Shown piece by piece: positions 36,132-44,560 of a stretch of 64,000 nt of DNA. Under the pieces are notes generated by a model. It ran no database searches. It had not been told where the DNA came from and was given only the letters and a program-made list of their open reading frames with translations. A program made the translations under genes and the position numbers. The DNA lies in assembly GCA_019637795.1 (NCBI GenBank), contig JAHBUY010000007.1:276286-340285 (forward strand), in the 5' to 3' direction. Every line of letters starts with the position of its first letter. Within the stretch, counting starts at the first letter, position 1. This DNA is from a bacterium (lineage in GTDB: Bacteria; Desulfobacterota; Binatia; HRBIN30; CADEER01).

Positions 36132-36171
36132 TTTTAAGTCCCTTGTGTCTGCCAGTTTCACCACCCCGGCG
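36132..36171. repeat. att repeat, distal end (displaced tRNA-Leu 5' half)
   Basis: This 40-bp sequence is identical to 26051-26090. Read on the minus strand it is the 5' half of tRNA-Leu up to the anticodon loop, with no 3' half behind it. It marks the original position of the tRNA 5' end, 22 bp after the monooxygenase stop. Confidence 0.9.
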
Positions 36172-36192
36172 GAGGGGGAGCTGCGGCGAGGC

Positions 36193-37695
36193 TCACGAGG
36201 CGTGGCGTAAGGGTTCGCCGGCGGGCGGCGAGGCGACGACGGGGGTGCCGGGCTTGGTGAAGCGCATGGTGCCGTCGTCGATGGCGCCGTAGCGGAAGAG
36301 CAGGATGTCGCGGGCGTAGTTCTGGTGCAGCTTCCACGGCAGCTTGCTGCCCTGTTTGGGGAACTTGTGCAGGGAGCGCTGGAAGTAGCCGGAGCTGAAG
36401 TCGATCCACTGCTCCGGGGCGACGTCGGGGTCGGTCAGCGTCGGCGTGGCGATGGCGGTGCCGGTGGCGCGCATGTGGTTGAGGAGGCGGCAGACGTACT
36501 CGCAGGTGAGATCGGCCTTCAGCGTCCACGAGGCGTTGGTGTAGCCGAACGAGCTGGCGAGGTTCGGGACGCCGGAATACATCATGCCCTTGTAGCCGTA
36601 CGTCTGCGGGAACTCGACGCGCCGGCCGTCGACGGTCGCCTCGAGGTCGCTCAGGAACTGCAGGTTGAGGCCGGTGGCGGTGACGATGACGTCGGCCTCG
36701 AGCTCCCGTCCCGACTGCAGCCGGATGCCGCGCGCGGTGAAGCGCTCGATGTGGTCGGTGACGACGCTGGCGCGGCCGTCCTTGATGGCGGCGAAGAGGT
36801 CGGCGTCGGGCACCAGGCAGAGACGCTGGTCCCAGGGATTGTAGCGGGGCGTGAAGTGGGTCGCGATGTCGTAGTCCGCTCCGAGCTGCTCGCGCACCTG
36901 CTCGAGCAGCTTGCGCTTCACCAGCCGCGGCCGCGAGCGGGCGAAGTTGAAGAACCAGAGCTGCAGCAGGACGTTGCGCCAGCGCACGATGGCGTAGGCG
37001 AGCGCCGGCGGCAGCCAGCGGCGCAGCCAGTTGGCGAACCCGTCCTCGGCTGGGCGCGACACGACGTAGGTCGGCGAGCGCTGCAGCATCACCACGTGGC
37101 CGGCGGTCTTCGCCATGGCGGGCACCAGCGTCACCGCGGTGGCGCCGCTGCCGATCACGATCACCCGCTTGCCGGCGTAGTCGAGGTCCGCCGGCCAGTG
37201 CTGCGGGTGCACGATGCGGCCGGCGAAGTCCTCCCTGCCGGCGAAGTCGGGCGTATAGCCCTGCGCGTAGTCGTAGTAGCCGCTGCACATGAAGAGGAAG
37301 TTGCAGGTGACGCGAACGGTGCGTCCGTTGTGCGTGGCCTCGACCGTCCAGCGCGCCGTGGTCGAATCCCAGTCGGCGCGGTCGACGTGATGGCCGAAGC
37401 GGATGTGCGGCATGACGCCGTGTTCGACGGCGGTCTCGCGCAGGTAGTTGAGGATGGACGGGCCGTCGGCGATCGCCTTGGCCTCGGTCCACGGCTTGAA
37501 GCTGTAGCCGAGGGTGTACATGTCGCTGTCGGAGCGGATGCCGGGATAGCGGAAGAGATCCCAGGTTCCGCCGATGTCGGCGCGCCCTTCGAGGATCACG
37601 AAGGTGCGATCCGGGCACTGGGCTCTGAGATGACAGCCGGCGCCGATGCCGGAGATGCCGGCGCCGACGACCACCACGTCGAAGTGTTCGGTCAT
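36193..37695 (-). CDS. Baeyer-Villiger-type flavin monooxygenase
   Basis: The 500-residue protein binds FAD through VVVVGAGISGIGAG (residues 7-20) and NADPH through VIVIGSGATAVT. Between them it has the type I Baeyer-Villiger fingerprint FxGxxxHxxxW as FAGRIVHPQHW (157-167). Such enzymes insert an oxygen atom beside a ketone, giving esters or lactones, or oxidise soft heteroatoms. The ATG at 37695 is the family start. The gene ends 22 bp from the displaced tRNA-Leu half, so before insertion the tRNA followed it directly. Substrate unknown. Confidence 0.9.
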   Translation of the reverse strand: MTEHFDVVVVGAGISGIGAGCHLRAQCPDRTFVILEGRADIGGTWDLFRYPGIRSDSDMYTLGYSFKPWTEAKAIADGPSILNYLRETAVEHGVMPHIRFGHHVDRADWDSTTARWTVEATHNGRTVRVTCNFLFMCSGYYDYAQGYTPDFAGREDFAGRIVHPQHWPADLDYAGKRVIVIGSGATAVTLVPAMAKTAGHVVMLQRSPTYVVSRPAEDGFANWLRRWLPPALAYAIVRWRNVLLQLWFFNFARSRPRLVKRKLLEQVREQLGADYDIATHFTPRYNPWDQRLCLVPDADLFAAIKDGRASVVTDHIERFTARGIRLQSGRELEADVIVTATGLNLQFLSDLEATVDGRRVEFPQTYGYKGMMYSGVPNLASSFGYTNASWTLKADLTCEYVCRLLNHMRATGTAIATPTLTDPDVAPEQWIDFSSGYFQRSLHKFPKQGSKLPWKLHQNYARDILLFRYGAIDDGTMRFTKPGTPVVASPPAGEPLRHAS

Positions 37696-37890
37696 TGTCC
37701 TGGTTCGCCTCCGTGCCCGCGCCGGATACGGCGCAGGGCCGATAGTCGAGCAGCGCCCGGCGCGGATCAAGAGGGTCGGTCCGAACGGACGAGGCGCAGT
37801 GCCGAACGGGCGGCCGGACGGGAGGGCCGCCGGATCGCCCGACCTGGGCCCGGCCGCCGCCCAACCTCGATACGACAAGACACCTTCACC

Positions 37891-38028
37891 ACGGAGGCAC
37901 GGAGACACGGAGTAATCTGGGCAAGAGGAGGTTCGGGGGCGAGATCCCCAACGGCATCAGCAATGGCCATAGGGATCGCACCCACCCGCCATTCCGACGC
38001 TGCACCCTCCGTGTCTCCGTGCCTCCGT
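37891..38028. repeat. 138-bp element with 22-bp perfect terminal inverted repeats
   Basis: Left arm 37891-37912 begins ACGGAGGCACGGAGACAC; right arm 38007-38028 is its exact inverse. The arm itself is built of CGGAG/CACGGAG units. The 94-bp interior has no coding frame. The same GGAGGCACGGAGACACGG wording is known as a dispersed repeat in many bacterial genomes. It lies between the GST stop and the monooxygenase start and might be a non-autonomous mobile repeat or terminator. Confidence 0.7.
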
Positions 38029-38039
38029 CTTTCGTCACA

Positions 38040-39020
38040 TCACGGCCAACTGCCCCTTTCCTGGGCATCGGCCGGCGTCGCGGGAGCGACGCCCTCCAGG
38101 GCGGTGCGGAGGGCCGGATCGTCCCGTTTGGCGGCGGCGAGGTCGGCGATGCCGCGCAGGGTGACGGGCGAACGCACCGCGTCGATCGCCGCGGTGAAGC
38201 TGGGGCGGGCGCGCAGACGTTCCCAGTACGCGGCGATCGTCGGCCGGCGGCCGTTGCCCCAGAAGTGCTCGGCCCAGTCGGCCTCGGCAAGGCGATCGAG
38301 GATCACCACCCAGCTCACGTCGGCGAGGGTGAAGCGGTCGCCGGCGATCCAGGGGCCGCGCTGCGCTTCGAGGTGGCGCCCCAGCGCGTCGAGATGGCCG
38401 CCCATGTCGTCCCGGCTGCGGCGCAGCAGGCGCATCGCCGGCCGGATCCTCGGCAGGCCGCGCACGGTGCGCAGCTTGAGCAGCCCGAAGAACAACGGCC
38501 GCTCCTTGTTGGGATGGGTGAGCAGGCCGCGCGCGATCTCGCGATAGGGGATGTGGCGCACCATGGTGGCGAAGAGCGGAAACGTCAGGCCGGGGACGCA
38601 GTGGCCGGCGCGCCGGTCGGTGCCCGTGGTGGCGTCACCGACCAGCGAGGCGCAGTCGACCCAGCGCTCGACCAGCGCGCGCGTGTCCGGGTCTGTCGCC
38701 AGCAGCTCGCCGCCGCGCGCGCCGTGCCGAGCGGCGTAGGAGATCTGCTCGTGGCTCTCGTACACCGGGTGTCCCTGGTGGACGAGAACCGGGACGGTGC
38801 CGGCCGGGTTGATCGCCAGGAAGGCGCGCGAGACGTTCTCGTAGGCGCCCGTCTCGATGAGATGGATCGGGCGGCTGCGGTACGCCAGGCCGAGCTCGGC
38901 GAGGCAGACGCGGACCTTCTTCGAGCAGAGGGAGAAGCTGTTGTGGTACAGCTCCCACTCCGCCTCGTGCGGCAGGGTGATCTCCGGGTGCAGACCGCCG
39001 CTCGGAGGGAGCCCGGGCAT
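38040..39020 (-). CDS. glutathione S-transferase family protein
   Basis: The 326-residue protein has the thioredoxin-like GST N-domain (ELYHNSFSLCSKKVRVCLAEL, then FLAINPAGTVPVLV and YESHEQISYA) and a longer helical C-domain with GPWIAGDRFTLADVSWVVILDRL. The Ser-x-Cys in NSFSLCSKK is at the catalytic position. It is longer than typical GSTs because of an insert around residues 120-200 with hydrophobic stretches. GSTs conjugate or reduce electrophiles with glutathione or a similar thiol. It is upstream of the monooxygenase on the same strand, separated by the inverted-repeat element. Confidence 0.82.
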   Translation of the reverse strand: MPGLPPSGGLHPEITLPHEAEWELYHNSFSLCSKKVRVCLAELGLAYRSRPIHLIETGAYENVSRAFLAINPAGTVPVLVHQGHPVYESHEQISYAARHGARGGELLATDPDTRALVERWVDCASLVGDATTGTDRRAGHCVPGLTFPLFATMVRHIPYREIARGLLTHPNKERPLFFGLLKLRTVRGLPRIRPAMRLLRRSRDDMGGHLDALGRHLEAQRGPWIAGDRFTLADVSWVVILDRLAEADWAEHFWGNGRRPTIAAYWERLRARPSFTAAIDAVRSPVTLRGIADLAAAKRDDPALRTALEGVAPATPADAQERGSWP

Positions 39021-39054
39021 GCGCGCGCGGCCGCGTCCGCCGTCTCCTCCGCGC

Positions 39055-42042
39055 TCAGTCGTCCCGCCGACGGTCGAAGGCGTAGATGACGCTCTCGTAC
39101 GTCGGGTTGTTGCCGGTCAGGTTCGAAGTCGACTCCCAGACGATGAAGCGGCCGTTGCTCATGCGGGGGACGAGGTTGTCGCCGAAGAAGGAGCGCGACA
39201 CCAGCGTCAGCGTGTTGAGCGCGCGATCGTAATAGAAGACGCGGCGGTTGGCCGTGCCGGTGCCGCCGCTCTCCAGGGTCGAGGTCGACTCGAAAGTGAC
39301 GAAGCGGCCGCGCGGGCTGCCGTGCGGGTTGGCGTTCTCGCCCGCCGTCGAGTGGGTGAGCTGGGTGAAGACGCCGCGCTCGACGACGAAGATCTCGCGA
39401 TTGCCGTCGGCGTTCTGGCCGGCGTAGTCGCCGTTCGAGCTGAAGCTGTTGATGCGCCCATGGCGGGCGACCTGGCCGGCGCGGTTCTCCACCGGCGCGA
39501 CGCTGTTGGTGAGCTGGGTGAACGCCCAGGCCGAGCCGCGCTGCTCGGCGAGGAAGAGCTCGCGGTTGCCGTCCGGATTGCCGCCGGTGAAGTTGGCGGT
39601 CGAATCGAACAGCACCTCCCTGCCGGTCTGCGTCGACGGGCGGCGGTTCTCGACCGGCGGCGCGGTGTTGGTGATCTGCTGCCAGCTCAGCCGCTTCGCG
39701 TCGTAGAAGAAGAGCTCGACGTTCGCGTCGGCGTTGCCGCCGGTCGGGTTGGCGTTCGACTCCATCGTCACGTAGCGGCCGTTGCGACCCGGCGCCGGCC
39801 GCTCGCTGTCCAGCCCCACCCCGTTGGAAATCGGCCTGATCACGGTGTTCGGGTCGCTCGGGCTGAGGCGGCGGAAATCGCGCGCCGACCACACCACCAC
39901 TTCCTTCGACAGGTCCGGATTGACGCCGACGAGATTCGCGGTGTTGCTCGAGAACACCCCGCCGCGCTGGGTGACGCGCGGCGTGCCGACGACGTTGGCG
40001 CCGGTCGGATCGTTGCTGAGCTGGGTGATCAGCACGCAGACGCCGTCGGTGATGATCGGATCCTGCCGCAGGTCGCCCTTGCAGGTGCTCTGCTTGACGC
40101 ACGGCGCGCCCGGATTGGCGCCGCCGATGCAGAACGAATTCTTCTTGCCCTGCGGCTTGCGGTTGAGGAGGAAGGTCTCGTCGCTGCCGTCCGCGTTGTC
40201 CACCGACAGGCGCGCGTCGCCGTTCAGGTTGCGCTCGCTGGTGAACGAGATGAAGCGGCCGTTGGGCGAGATGTCCGGGCTGCGGCCGAAGGTCAGGAAG
40301 TCGATCTCGGCGCCGCCGCCGCCGGTGTCACAGACGCCGCCGACGCTGGGGAATCCGGCCGGCGCGGGCTGGCAGAGGAACTCGACGAAGATGGTGTCGA
40401 GGCCGCCGAGGCGTTCGAGCACCTGGTCGCCGGTGCCGGCGGGGCGGTCGACGGCGTGGAACGGACCGGTCTGCGAGCCCCACCAGTTCAGGGTCGCGTC
40501 GACCGTCGCCTCCGGCGCCTCGTTGGCGAGGCCGACCCCGTTGTCCTCGATGTTGTTGGAGATCACCCGCACGCCGCCGGCGCCGGGCTTGATCACCAGG
40601 CCGTCGCTGGCGCTGTTGCGGACGTTGTTCTCGAGGAACTGCGTGCCCGGCACCAGCGCGCCCAGGATCACCCCCGCCTGGCTGGAGCCGTCGACGGTGT
40701 TCTGCGAGATGCCGAGGCCGGTGCCGAGATTGCTGAGCCGCATGGCGAAGCCGCCGCCGCCGCCGCCGGTCAGCAGGTTGTTCTGCACGGTGACGAACCG
40801 GGCCGGCGGATTCTCCTGCTGATCGAGATCGACCTGCGCGGCATTGCCGCTCACCGTGTTGCCGCTGATGGTCACGCAGTCGACCTTGCGCTGCCAGCCG
40901 ACGCCGAGGGCGCCGTTGCGAATGACGTTGTTGACGATGGTCAGGTTCGAGCCGCGGCCCGGCGCCGGGCAACTGCTCTGGCCGAGACCGCAGATGCTGT
41001 TCGCGCGGATACCGGCCGTCGCGCCCTCGATGGTCAGGCCCTGGATGCGGACGCCGCTGCGGCGGACGTCGAAGGCGACCGCCGGGCTCTGCACGGTCGT
41101 CACCGCCGCGCCATCGGTGGAGCGGATCGTCACCTCCTGATCGACGAGCACCGACTCGTTGTAGGTACCGGGGCAGATGGACACGACGTCGCCTGCCGCC
41201 GAGGCGCTCACGGCCGCTTGGATGCTACCGAAGGTCGGCATGCCGCAGGCGCCGACGAAGCGCTCGGTTGGCGTGCCGCCGTGGGTGAACGTGCAGGCGC
41301 TGGAGAGCGTGCAGTCCGGCTCGCAGCCGTCGCCCGAGAACAGGTTGCCGTCGTCGCACTCCTCGGCCAGCTCGACCTCCCCGTTGCCGCAGTACGGCTC
41401 ACCGAAGGTCTCCACCGGCGCCGCCACCTCCAGGTCGCCGGCGAGGTTGGGGTCGAAGGTGATGGCGATGCTGAAGACGCTGCTCAGGTTGACGGTCGGG
41501 AAGGCGCCGTAGAGGAACTGCAGGTTCTGCAGGCCGCCGACCGGAATGGTCTGGGTCGAGGAATTGGTGATCGTGCCGTCGCTGATCGTCACCGTGACGT
41601 CGTACGGCAGCGAGGACAGATCGGCGACGACGGTGAAGCGGATGCCGTCGCCGAGCGACAGGTCGGCGCCGAGGCCGGCGCCGTTGGCGTCGTAGCTCAG
41701 GGTCACCAGGCCGTTGGCCAGGACCGTCGAGGAGTAGTCCAGCACCTGGGCGCTGGGGATGACGCCGGCCCGCACCTCCGGGCTGCCGCCGGCGATCGCG
41801 GTGGCGGTGACGATCAGGGTGCGGCTGCCGCCGATGACTCCGGTCAGTCCGGCATCGGTGACCGTCGTCGTCCCGATGGTGTTGCGCGCCTGCCCCGGCG
41901 GCGACACCGTGTTCAGGCCCGCATCGCTGAAGTCATCGATGATGGTCTGGGCGCCTGCCGCCTCTGCCAGGGCCAGTGCCGCCAGCAGCGAACCGACGAG
42001 CAGACGCCACACCACTCCCGCAAATCGACTCGCGTGCCCCAT
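39055..42042 (-). CDS. large secreted beta-helix and propeller protein with Cys-rich repeat
   Basis: The 995-residue protein is a mosaic: a signal peptide (to about EAAGA), an N-terminal beta domain, a myxococcal-type Cys-rich repeat (CGNGEVELAEECDDGN, GDGCEPDC, about 215-245), a right-handed parallel beta-helix with repeated N-N-x-I/V turns (about 270-530), and a C-terminal TolB/WD40-like propeller with recurring NADGNRE(I/L)F and QLTNS strands (about 560-995). It should be extracellular or surface-exposed. No catalytic residues are evident, so a binding or structural role is as likely as polysaccharide cleavage. A GGGGGG stretch precedes the ATG. Confidence 0.8.
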   Translation of the reverse strand: MGHASRFAGVVWRLLVGSLLAALALAEAAGAQTIIDDFSDAGLNTVSPPGQARNTIGTTTVTDAGLTGVIGGSRTLIVTATAIAGGSPEVRAGVIPSAQVLDYSSTVLANGLVTLSYDANGAGLGADLSLGDGIRFTVVADLSSLPYDVTVTISDGTITNSSTQTIPVGGLQNLQFLYGAFPTVNLSSVFSIAITFDPNLAGDLEVAAPVETFGEPYCGNGEVELAEECDDGNLFSGDGCEPDCTLSSACTFTHGGTPTERFVGACGMPTFGSIQAAVSASAAGDVVSICPGTYNESVLVDQEVTIRSTDGAAVTTVQSPAVAFDVRRSGVRIQGLTIEGATAGIRANSICGLGQSSCPAPGRGSNLTIVNNVIRNGALGVGWQRKVDCVTISGNTVSGNAAQVDLDQQENPPARFVTVQNNLLTGGGGGGFAMRLSNLGTGLGISQNTVDGSSQAGVILGALVPGTQFLENNVRNSASDGLVIKPGAGGVRVISNNIEDNGVGLANEAPEATVDATLNWWGSQTGPFHAVDRPAGTGDQVLERLGGLDTIFVEFLCQPAPAGFPSVGGVCDTGGGGAEIDFLTFGRSPDISPNGRFISFTSERNLNGDARLSVDNADGSDETFLLNRKPQGKKNSFCIGGANPGAPCVKQSTCKGDLRQDPIITDGVCVLITQLSNDPTGANVVGTPRVTQRGGVFSSNTANLVGVNPDLSKEVVVWSARDFRRLSPSDPNTVIRPISNGVGLDSERPAPGRNGRYVTMESNANPTGGNADANVELFFYDAKRLSWQQITNTAPPVENRRPSTQTGREVLFDSTANFTGGNPDGNRELFLAEQRGSAWAFTQLTNSVAPVENRAGQVARHGRINSFSSNGDYAGQNADGNREIFVVERGVFTQLTHSTAGENANPHGSPRGRFVTFESTSTLESGGTGTANRRVFYYDRALNTLTLVSRSFFGDNLVPRMSNGRFIVWESTSNLTGNNPTYESVIYAFDRRRDD

Positions 42043-42177
42043 GCATGCCCCCCGCGCAGCGGTTCGCGCCGGGGTCCCATCCCCGGACGCGCATGGTGCA
42101 TGGCATGGTGCCCGCCTTCTTGGCAATGGGAATCCGCCGCGCCCGCTCGCCCGCGAGCGAGGGCGGGGTCGCCCGGG

Positions 42178-42528
42178 TCACTTCCCGCTGCTGAGCGACT
42201 CGGCCAGGCTGCCGGTATGGGCGTCGATGTCGCCCTTCACCACCGACGCGTCGCCCTCGGTCCAGCACGGCGCGCCCTTCGTCCGCGCCCGCTCCTCGGC
42301 CTTGTCCCAGGCGACCAGGAAGCTGCTCTCGCACTTGTCGAAGGTCGGGCGGGAAAATGCCCGCGCCGCATCCGCCGCGGCCGAGAGGCGGCACGTCGTG
42401 TACTTGGCGGCGATGCGCAGTTTGTCGCTCTCGCACTTGATCGCCGGATCGACCGCCAGGGCGGCGGAGGCGGCGAACAGCAGCCCGCTGCCCACCATCA
42501 CACATCCCAGTCTGCTCACCATCGTCAT
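42178..42528 (-). CDS. small secreted Cys-containing protein
   Basis: A 116-residue protein with a signal peptide (GSGLLFAASAALA, cleavage near residue 25) and a helical body with four Cys (IKCESDKL, TTCRLSA, DKCESSF, APCWTEGD). The spacing resembles small secreted helical proteins frequent in Binatia-like genomes. No function is known. It is separate from the large secreted gene (135-bp gap). Confidence 0.65.
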   Translation of the reverse strand: MTMVSRLGCVMVGSGLLFAASAALAVDPAIKCESDKLRIAAKYTTCRLSAAADAARAFSRPTFDKCESSFLVAWDKAEERARTKGAPCWTEGDASVVKGDIDAHTGSLAESLSSGK

Positions 42529-42715
42529 CTCCCCGGTTGCGTGCGCGTTCAGTCGCGCATCCGGTGACCCAGCAAAGCGAGCGATGTGCCAAGGCGCTGG
42601 CGGACCTGCCAGTGGTGCGCGATTTCCGCGCCGGGTCGGGCGAAAGCGTCACCGCGATGACGCGGCGGCACAGTCGGGGTTGCGTCCGCGGCGAGCGATC
42701 TGCGAAGTCGGGTGC

Positions 42716-42934
42716 ATGCCCAGCCCGCCGTTCGGCCATCGCCAGCGGAGTCGCGCCGCGATCATCCTGAGCCGACCGGACCCACTGCCCGCGCCGGCCG
42801 CCCAGGTCGCGCCTGTCGAACCGCCTGCTGGGCGCGACTGGCAGTGGGTGTGGTGGATACCGCTCGCCCTGCTGGTCGCCGGCGCCTGGGGCCTGCTCCT
42901 GTTCGGCGACTCGCTCCGCGCTCCGCCGGGCTGA
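42716..42934 (+). CDS. small single-span membrane protein
   Basis: A 72-residue frame with a Pro-rich N-terminal part and one C-terminal membrane helix (WVWWIPLALLVAGAWGLLLFG). No strong ribosome-binding site is seen, and it is not recognised. It converges on the thiolase gene. Confidence 0.42.
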   Translation: MPSPPFGHRQRSRAAIILSRPDPLPAPAAQVAPVEPPAGRDWQWVWWIPLALLVAGAWGLLLFGDSLRAPPG

Positions 42935-42947
42935 GGAGGGACGCCGG

Positions 42948-44123
42948 TCAGCGGGTCAGCAGCATGCAGCCAGCGACCGGCCCGCCGCCGACGCCGACGA
43001 CGGCCACTTCGCAATCGCGGACCTGGCGTTCCCCGCAGCCGCCGCGAAGCTGGCGCATCGCCTCGGCGACGAAACCGAAGCCGTGCAGGCGGCCGCCGGA
43101 GAGCTGGCCGCCCCAGGTGTTGCAGGGCAGCGCGCCGCCCAGGCTCAAGCGGCCGTCCTCGATGAACGGACCGCTCTCGCCGCGGCCGCAGAAGTCGAGC
43201 GCCTCGAGCCAGGCGAGGGTGAGGAACGAGAACCCGTCGTAGAGCTGGGCGGTGTCGACGTCGGCCGGCTTCAGGTCGGTGCGGGTCCACATCTGACGGG
43301 CGGCATCGCGCGCGGCCATCGTCGTCATGTCGCCCCATTGGTCCCAGGACGGGCGCGCGTCGATCGCCGTCCCGAAGGCCTCGAAGCGCACGGCCCGGTG
43401 CGGCAGATCGGCGGCGTACTCGGCGGCGGAGACGACCACGGCGGTCGAGCCATCGACCGGCGCGTCGCAGTCGTACAGGCCGAACGGATCGCTGACCATG
43501 CGGGCGTTCAGGTAGTCGTCCATCGACATCGGGTCGCGGTAGATCGCCTGGGGATTGAACGCCGCGTGGCGGCGCGCCGTGGTGGCGACGATGCCGAGAT
43601 GCTGGCGGGTGGTGCCGAATTCGTACATGTGGCGGCGCGCGTACAGCGCCAGCCAGTTGGCCGCCGACATCGCCCCGAAGGGGATCAGGAAGGCGCCGAA
43701 GCCGCGAATCTCGTGCGCGCCGGCGCCGATGCCGAGGCGCCCGGTGTCGGCGGCGGCGGTCGCCTCGGTGACGGTGCGATAGACGAGCGCATGGCGGCAC
43801 AGGCCGCCGGCGACGGCGAGCGCGGCGTGGATGATGGGCGAGATCTGCGCCGGGCCCTCGGCCCCCGACAGATACCAGCGCAGGTTCAGACCCAGGCACT
43901 CCTGCATGTCGACGACGCTCGGGCCGGTGAAACCGCCCGGCGCGGCAATCGGCCCCGGGTAGGTCGCGAGGCCGTCGATGTCATCGGGCGAGAGGCCGGC
44001 ATCGGCGATCGCCTCCAGCGCCGCCTCGGCCGTCAGATCGAGGTCGGTGCGAAACAGACGACGGCCGATCGCCGACTGCCCGACGCCGGAGAGGATGGCG
44101 TGCCGTTCGGGTTTGTCGCGCAT
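42948..44123 (-). CDS. thiolase-like lipid-transfer/aldolase protein
   Basis: The 391-residue protein is of the SCP-x/Ltp thiolase-like type: GVGQSAIGRR near the start, CRHALVYRTVTEA, a non-standard nucleophile region, DTAQLYDGFSFLTLAWLEALDFC and the C-terminal GGGPVAGCMLL. Proteins of this group pair with DUF35 proteins; in steroid degraders (Ltp2-ChsH2) the pair performs retro-aldol cleavage of side-chain acyl-CoA. Here its ATG overlaps the stop of the DUF35 gene (TGATG), so the two are translationally coupled. Substrate is unknown, but acyl-CoA catabolism is the likely context. Confidence 0.82.
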   Translation of the reverse strand: MRDKPERHAILSGVGQSAIGRRLFRTDLDLTAEAALEAIADAGLSPDDIDGLATYPGPIAAPGGFTGPSVVDMQECLGLNLRWYLSGAEGPAQISPIIHAALAVAGGLCRHALVYRTVTEATAAADTGRLGIGAGAHEIRGFGAFLIPFGAMSAANWLALYARRHMYEFGTTRQHLGIVATTARRHAAFNPQAIYRDPMSMDDYLNARMVSDPFGLYDCDAPVDGSTAVVVSAAEYAADLPHRAVRFEAFGTAIDARPSWDQWGDMTTMAARDAARQMWTRTDLKPADVDTAQLYDGFSFLTLAWLEALDFCGRGESGPFIEDGRLSLGGALPCNTWGGQLSGGRLHGFGFVAEAMRQLRGGCGERQVRDCEVAVVGVGGGPVAGCMLLTR

Positions 44124-44539
44124 CACGCCGTCTCGTCCGGTTCGAACAGAGGCAGCGCGACGTCGTCGTTGAGAATCTCGAACGTCACCCGCAACGGCAT
44201 GCCGATCGCGAGCCGTTCGATCGGACAGTTGACGATGTTGGTGGTGAGGCGCAGGCCCTCCTGCTCGACGAGCTCGACGAGGCCGATGACGTACGGCACC
44301 GGCTGGCCGGGGAACCACGCCTTGTGGTTGATCGTGTAGCTGTGCAGCCGCGCCCGGCCGCTCAGCGCGACCGGCGCGAGCTGGCGACCGCGGCAGCGCG
44401 GGCAGAGCGGGCGCGACGGGTGGATGAACCAGGCGCACGCCGTGCAGCGGGTCATCTCCAGGCGGCCGGCGCGACAGGCGCGCCAGAAGGGCTCGGTGTA
44501 GGGCTCGAGGGCCGGCAGCGGGCGCGGAAAGAGGCTCAT
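44123..44539 (-). CDS. DUF35 zinc-ribbon/OB-fold acyl-CoA-binding protein
   Basis: The 138-residue protein has a rubredoxin-like zinc ribbon (Cys32, Cys35, Cys46, Cys49 in RCTACAWF and PLCPRC) followed by an OB fold (LHSYTINHK, PYVIGLVELVEQEGLRL). This is the ChsH2/DUF35 plan, known as a partner that binds CoA for thiolase-like aldolases and hydratases. It is coupled to the downstream thiolase-like gene. The residues WRACRAGRLEMTRC before the ribbon are a family hallmark. Confidence 0.87.
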   Translation of the reverse strand: MSLFPRPLPALEPYTEPFWRACRAGRLEMTRCTACAWFIHPSRPLCPRCRGRQLAPVALSGRARLHSYTINHKAWFPGQPVPYVIGLVELVEQEGLRLTTNIVNCPIERLAIGMPLRVTFEILNDDVALPLFEPDETA

Positions 44540-44560
44540 GCGAAGGCGGAGCGGGAGCGA

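Larger units (their letters stand above)
26051..36171. mobile_element. 10.1-kb phage-satellite-like element integrated in tRNA-Leu(UAA)
   Basis: The element is bounded by perfect 40-bp direct repeats (26051-26090 and 36132-36171; period 10,081 bp) that copy the tRNA-Leu 5' half. It carries a tyrosine integrase next to one end, a prim-pol/helicase with iteron-like repeats, an AlpA-like HTH, a terminase large subunit, a Hjc-like resolvase, a divergent RHH regulator and about ten small unknown genes. Nearly all are on the minus strand with 4- to 8-bp overlaps. No portal, capsid, tail or lysis gene is present, and no frame is broken. A satellite that uses a helper phage for its particles is the best reading; an integrative plasmid or a reduced prophage is the alternative. 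Confidence 0.82.

Noticed and set aside
26051..36171. A complete prophage
   Set aside because: At 10 kb it has no portal, capsid, tail or lysis genes, and the gene run is tight and undamaged, so a satellite is more likely than a decayed phage.
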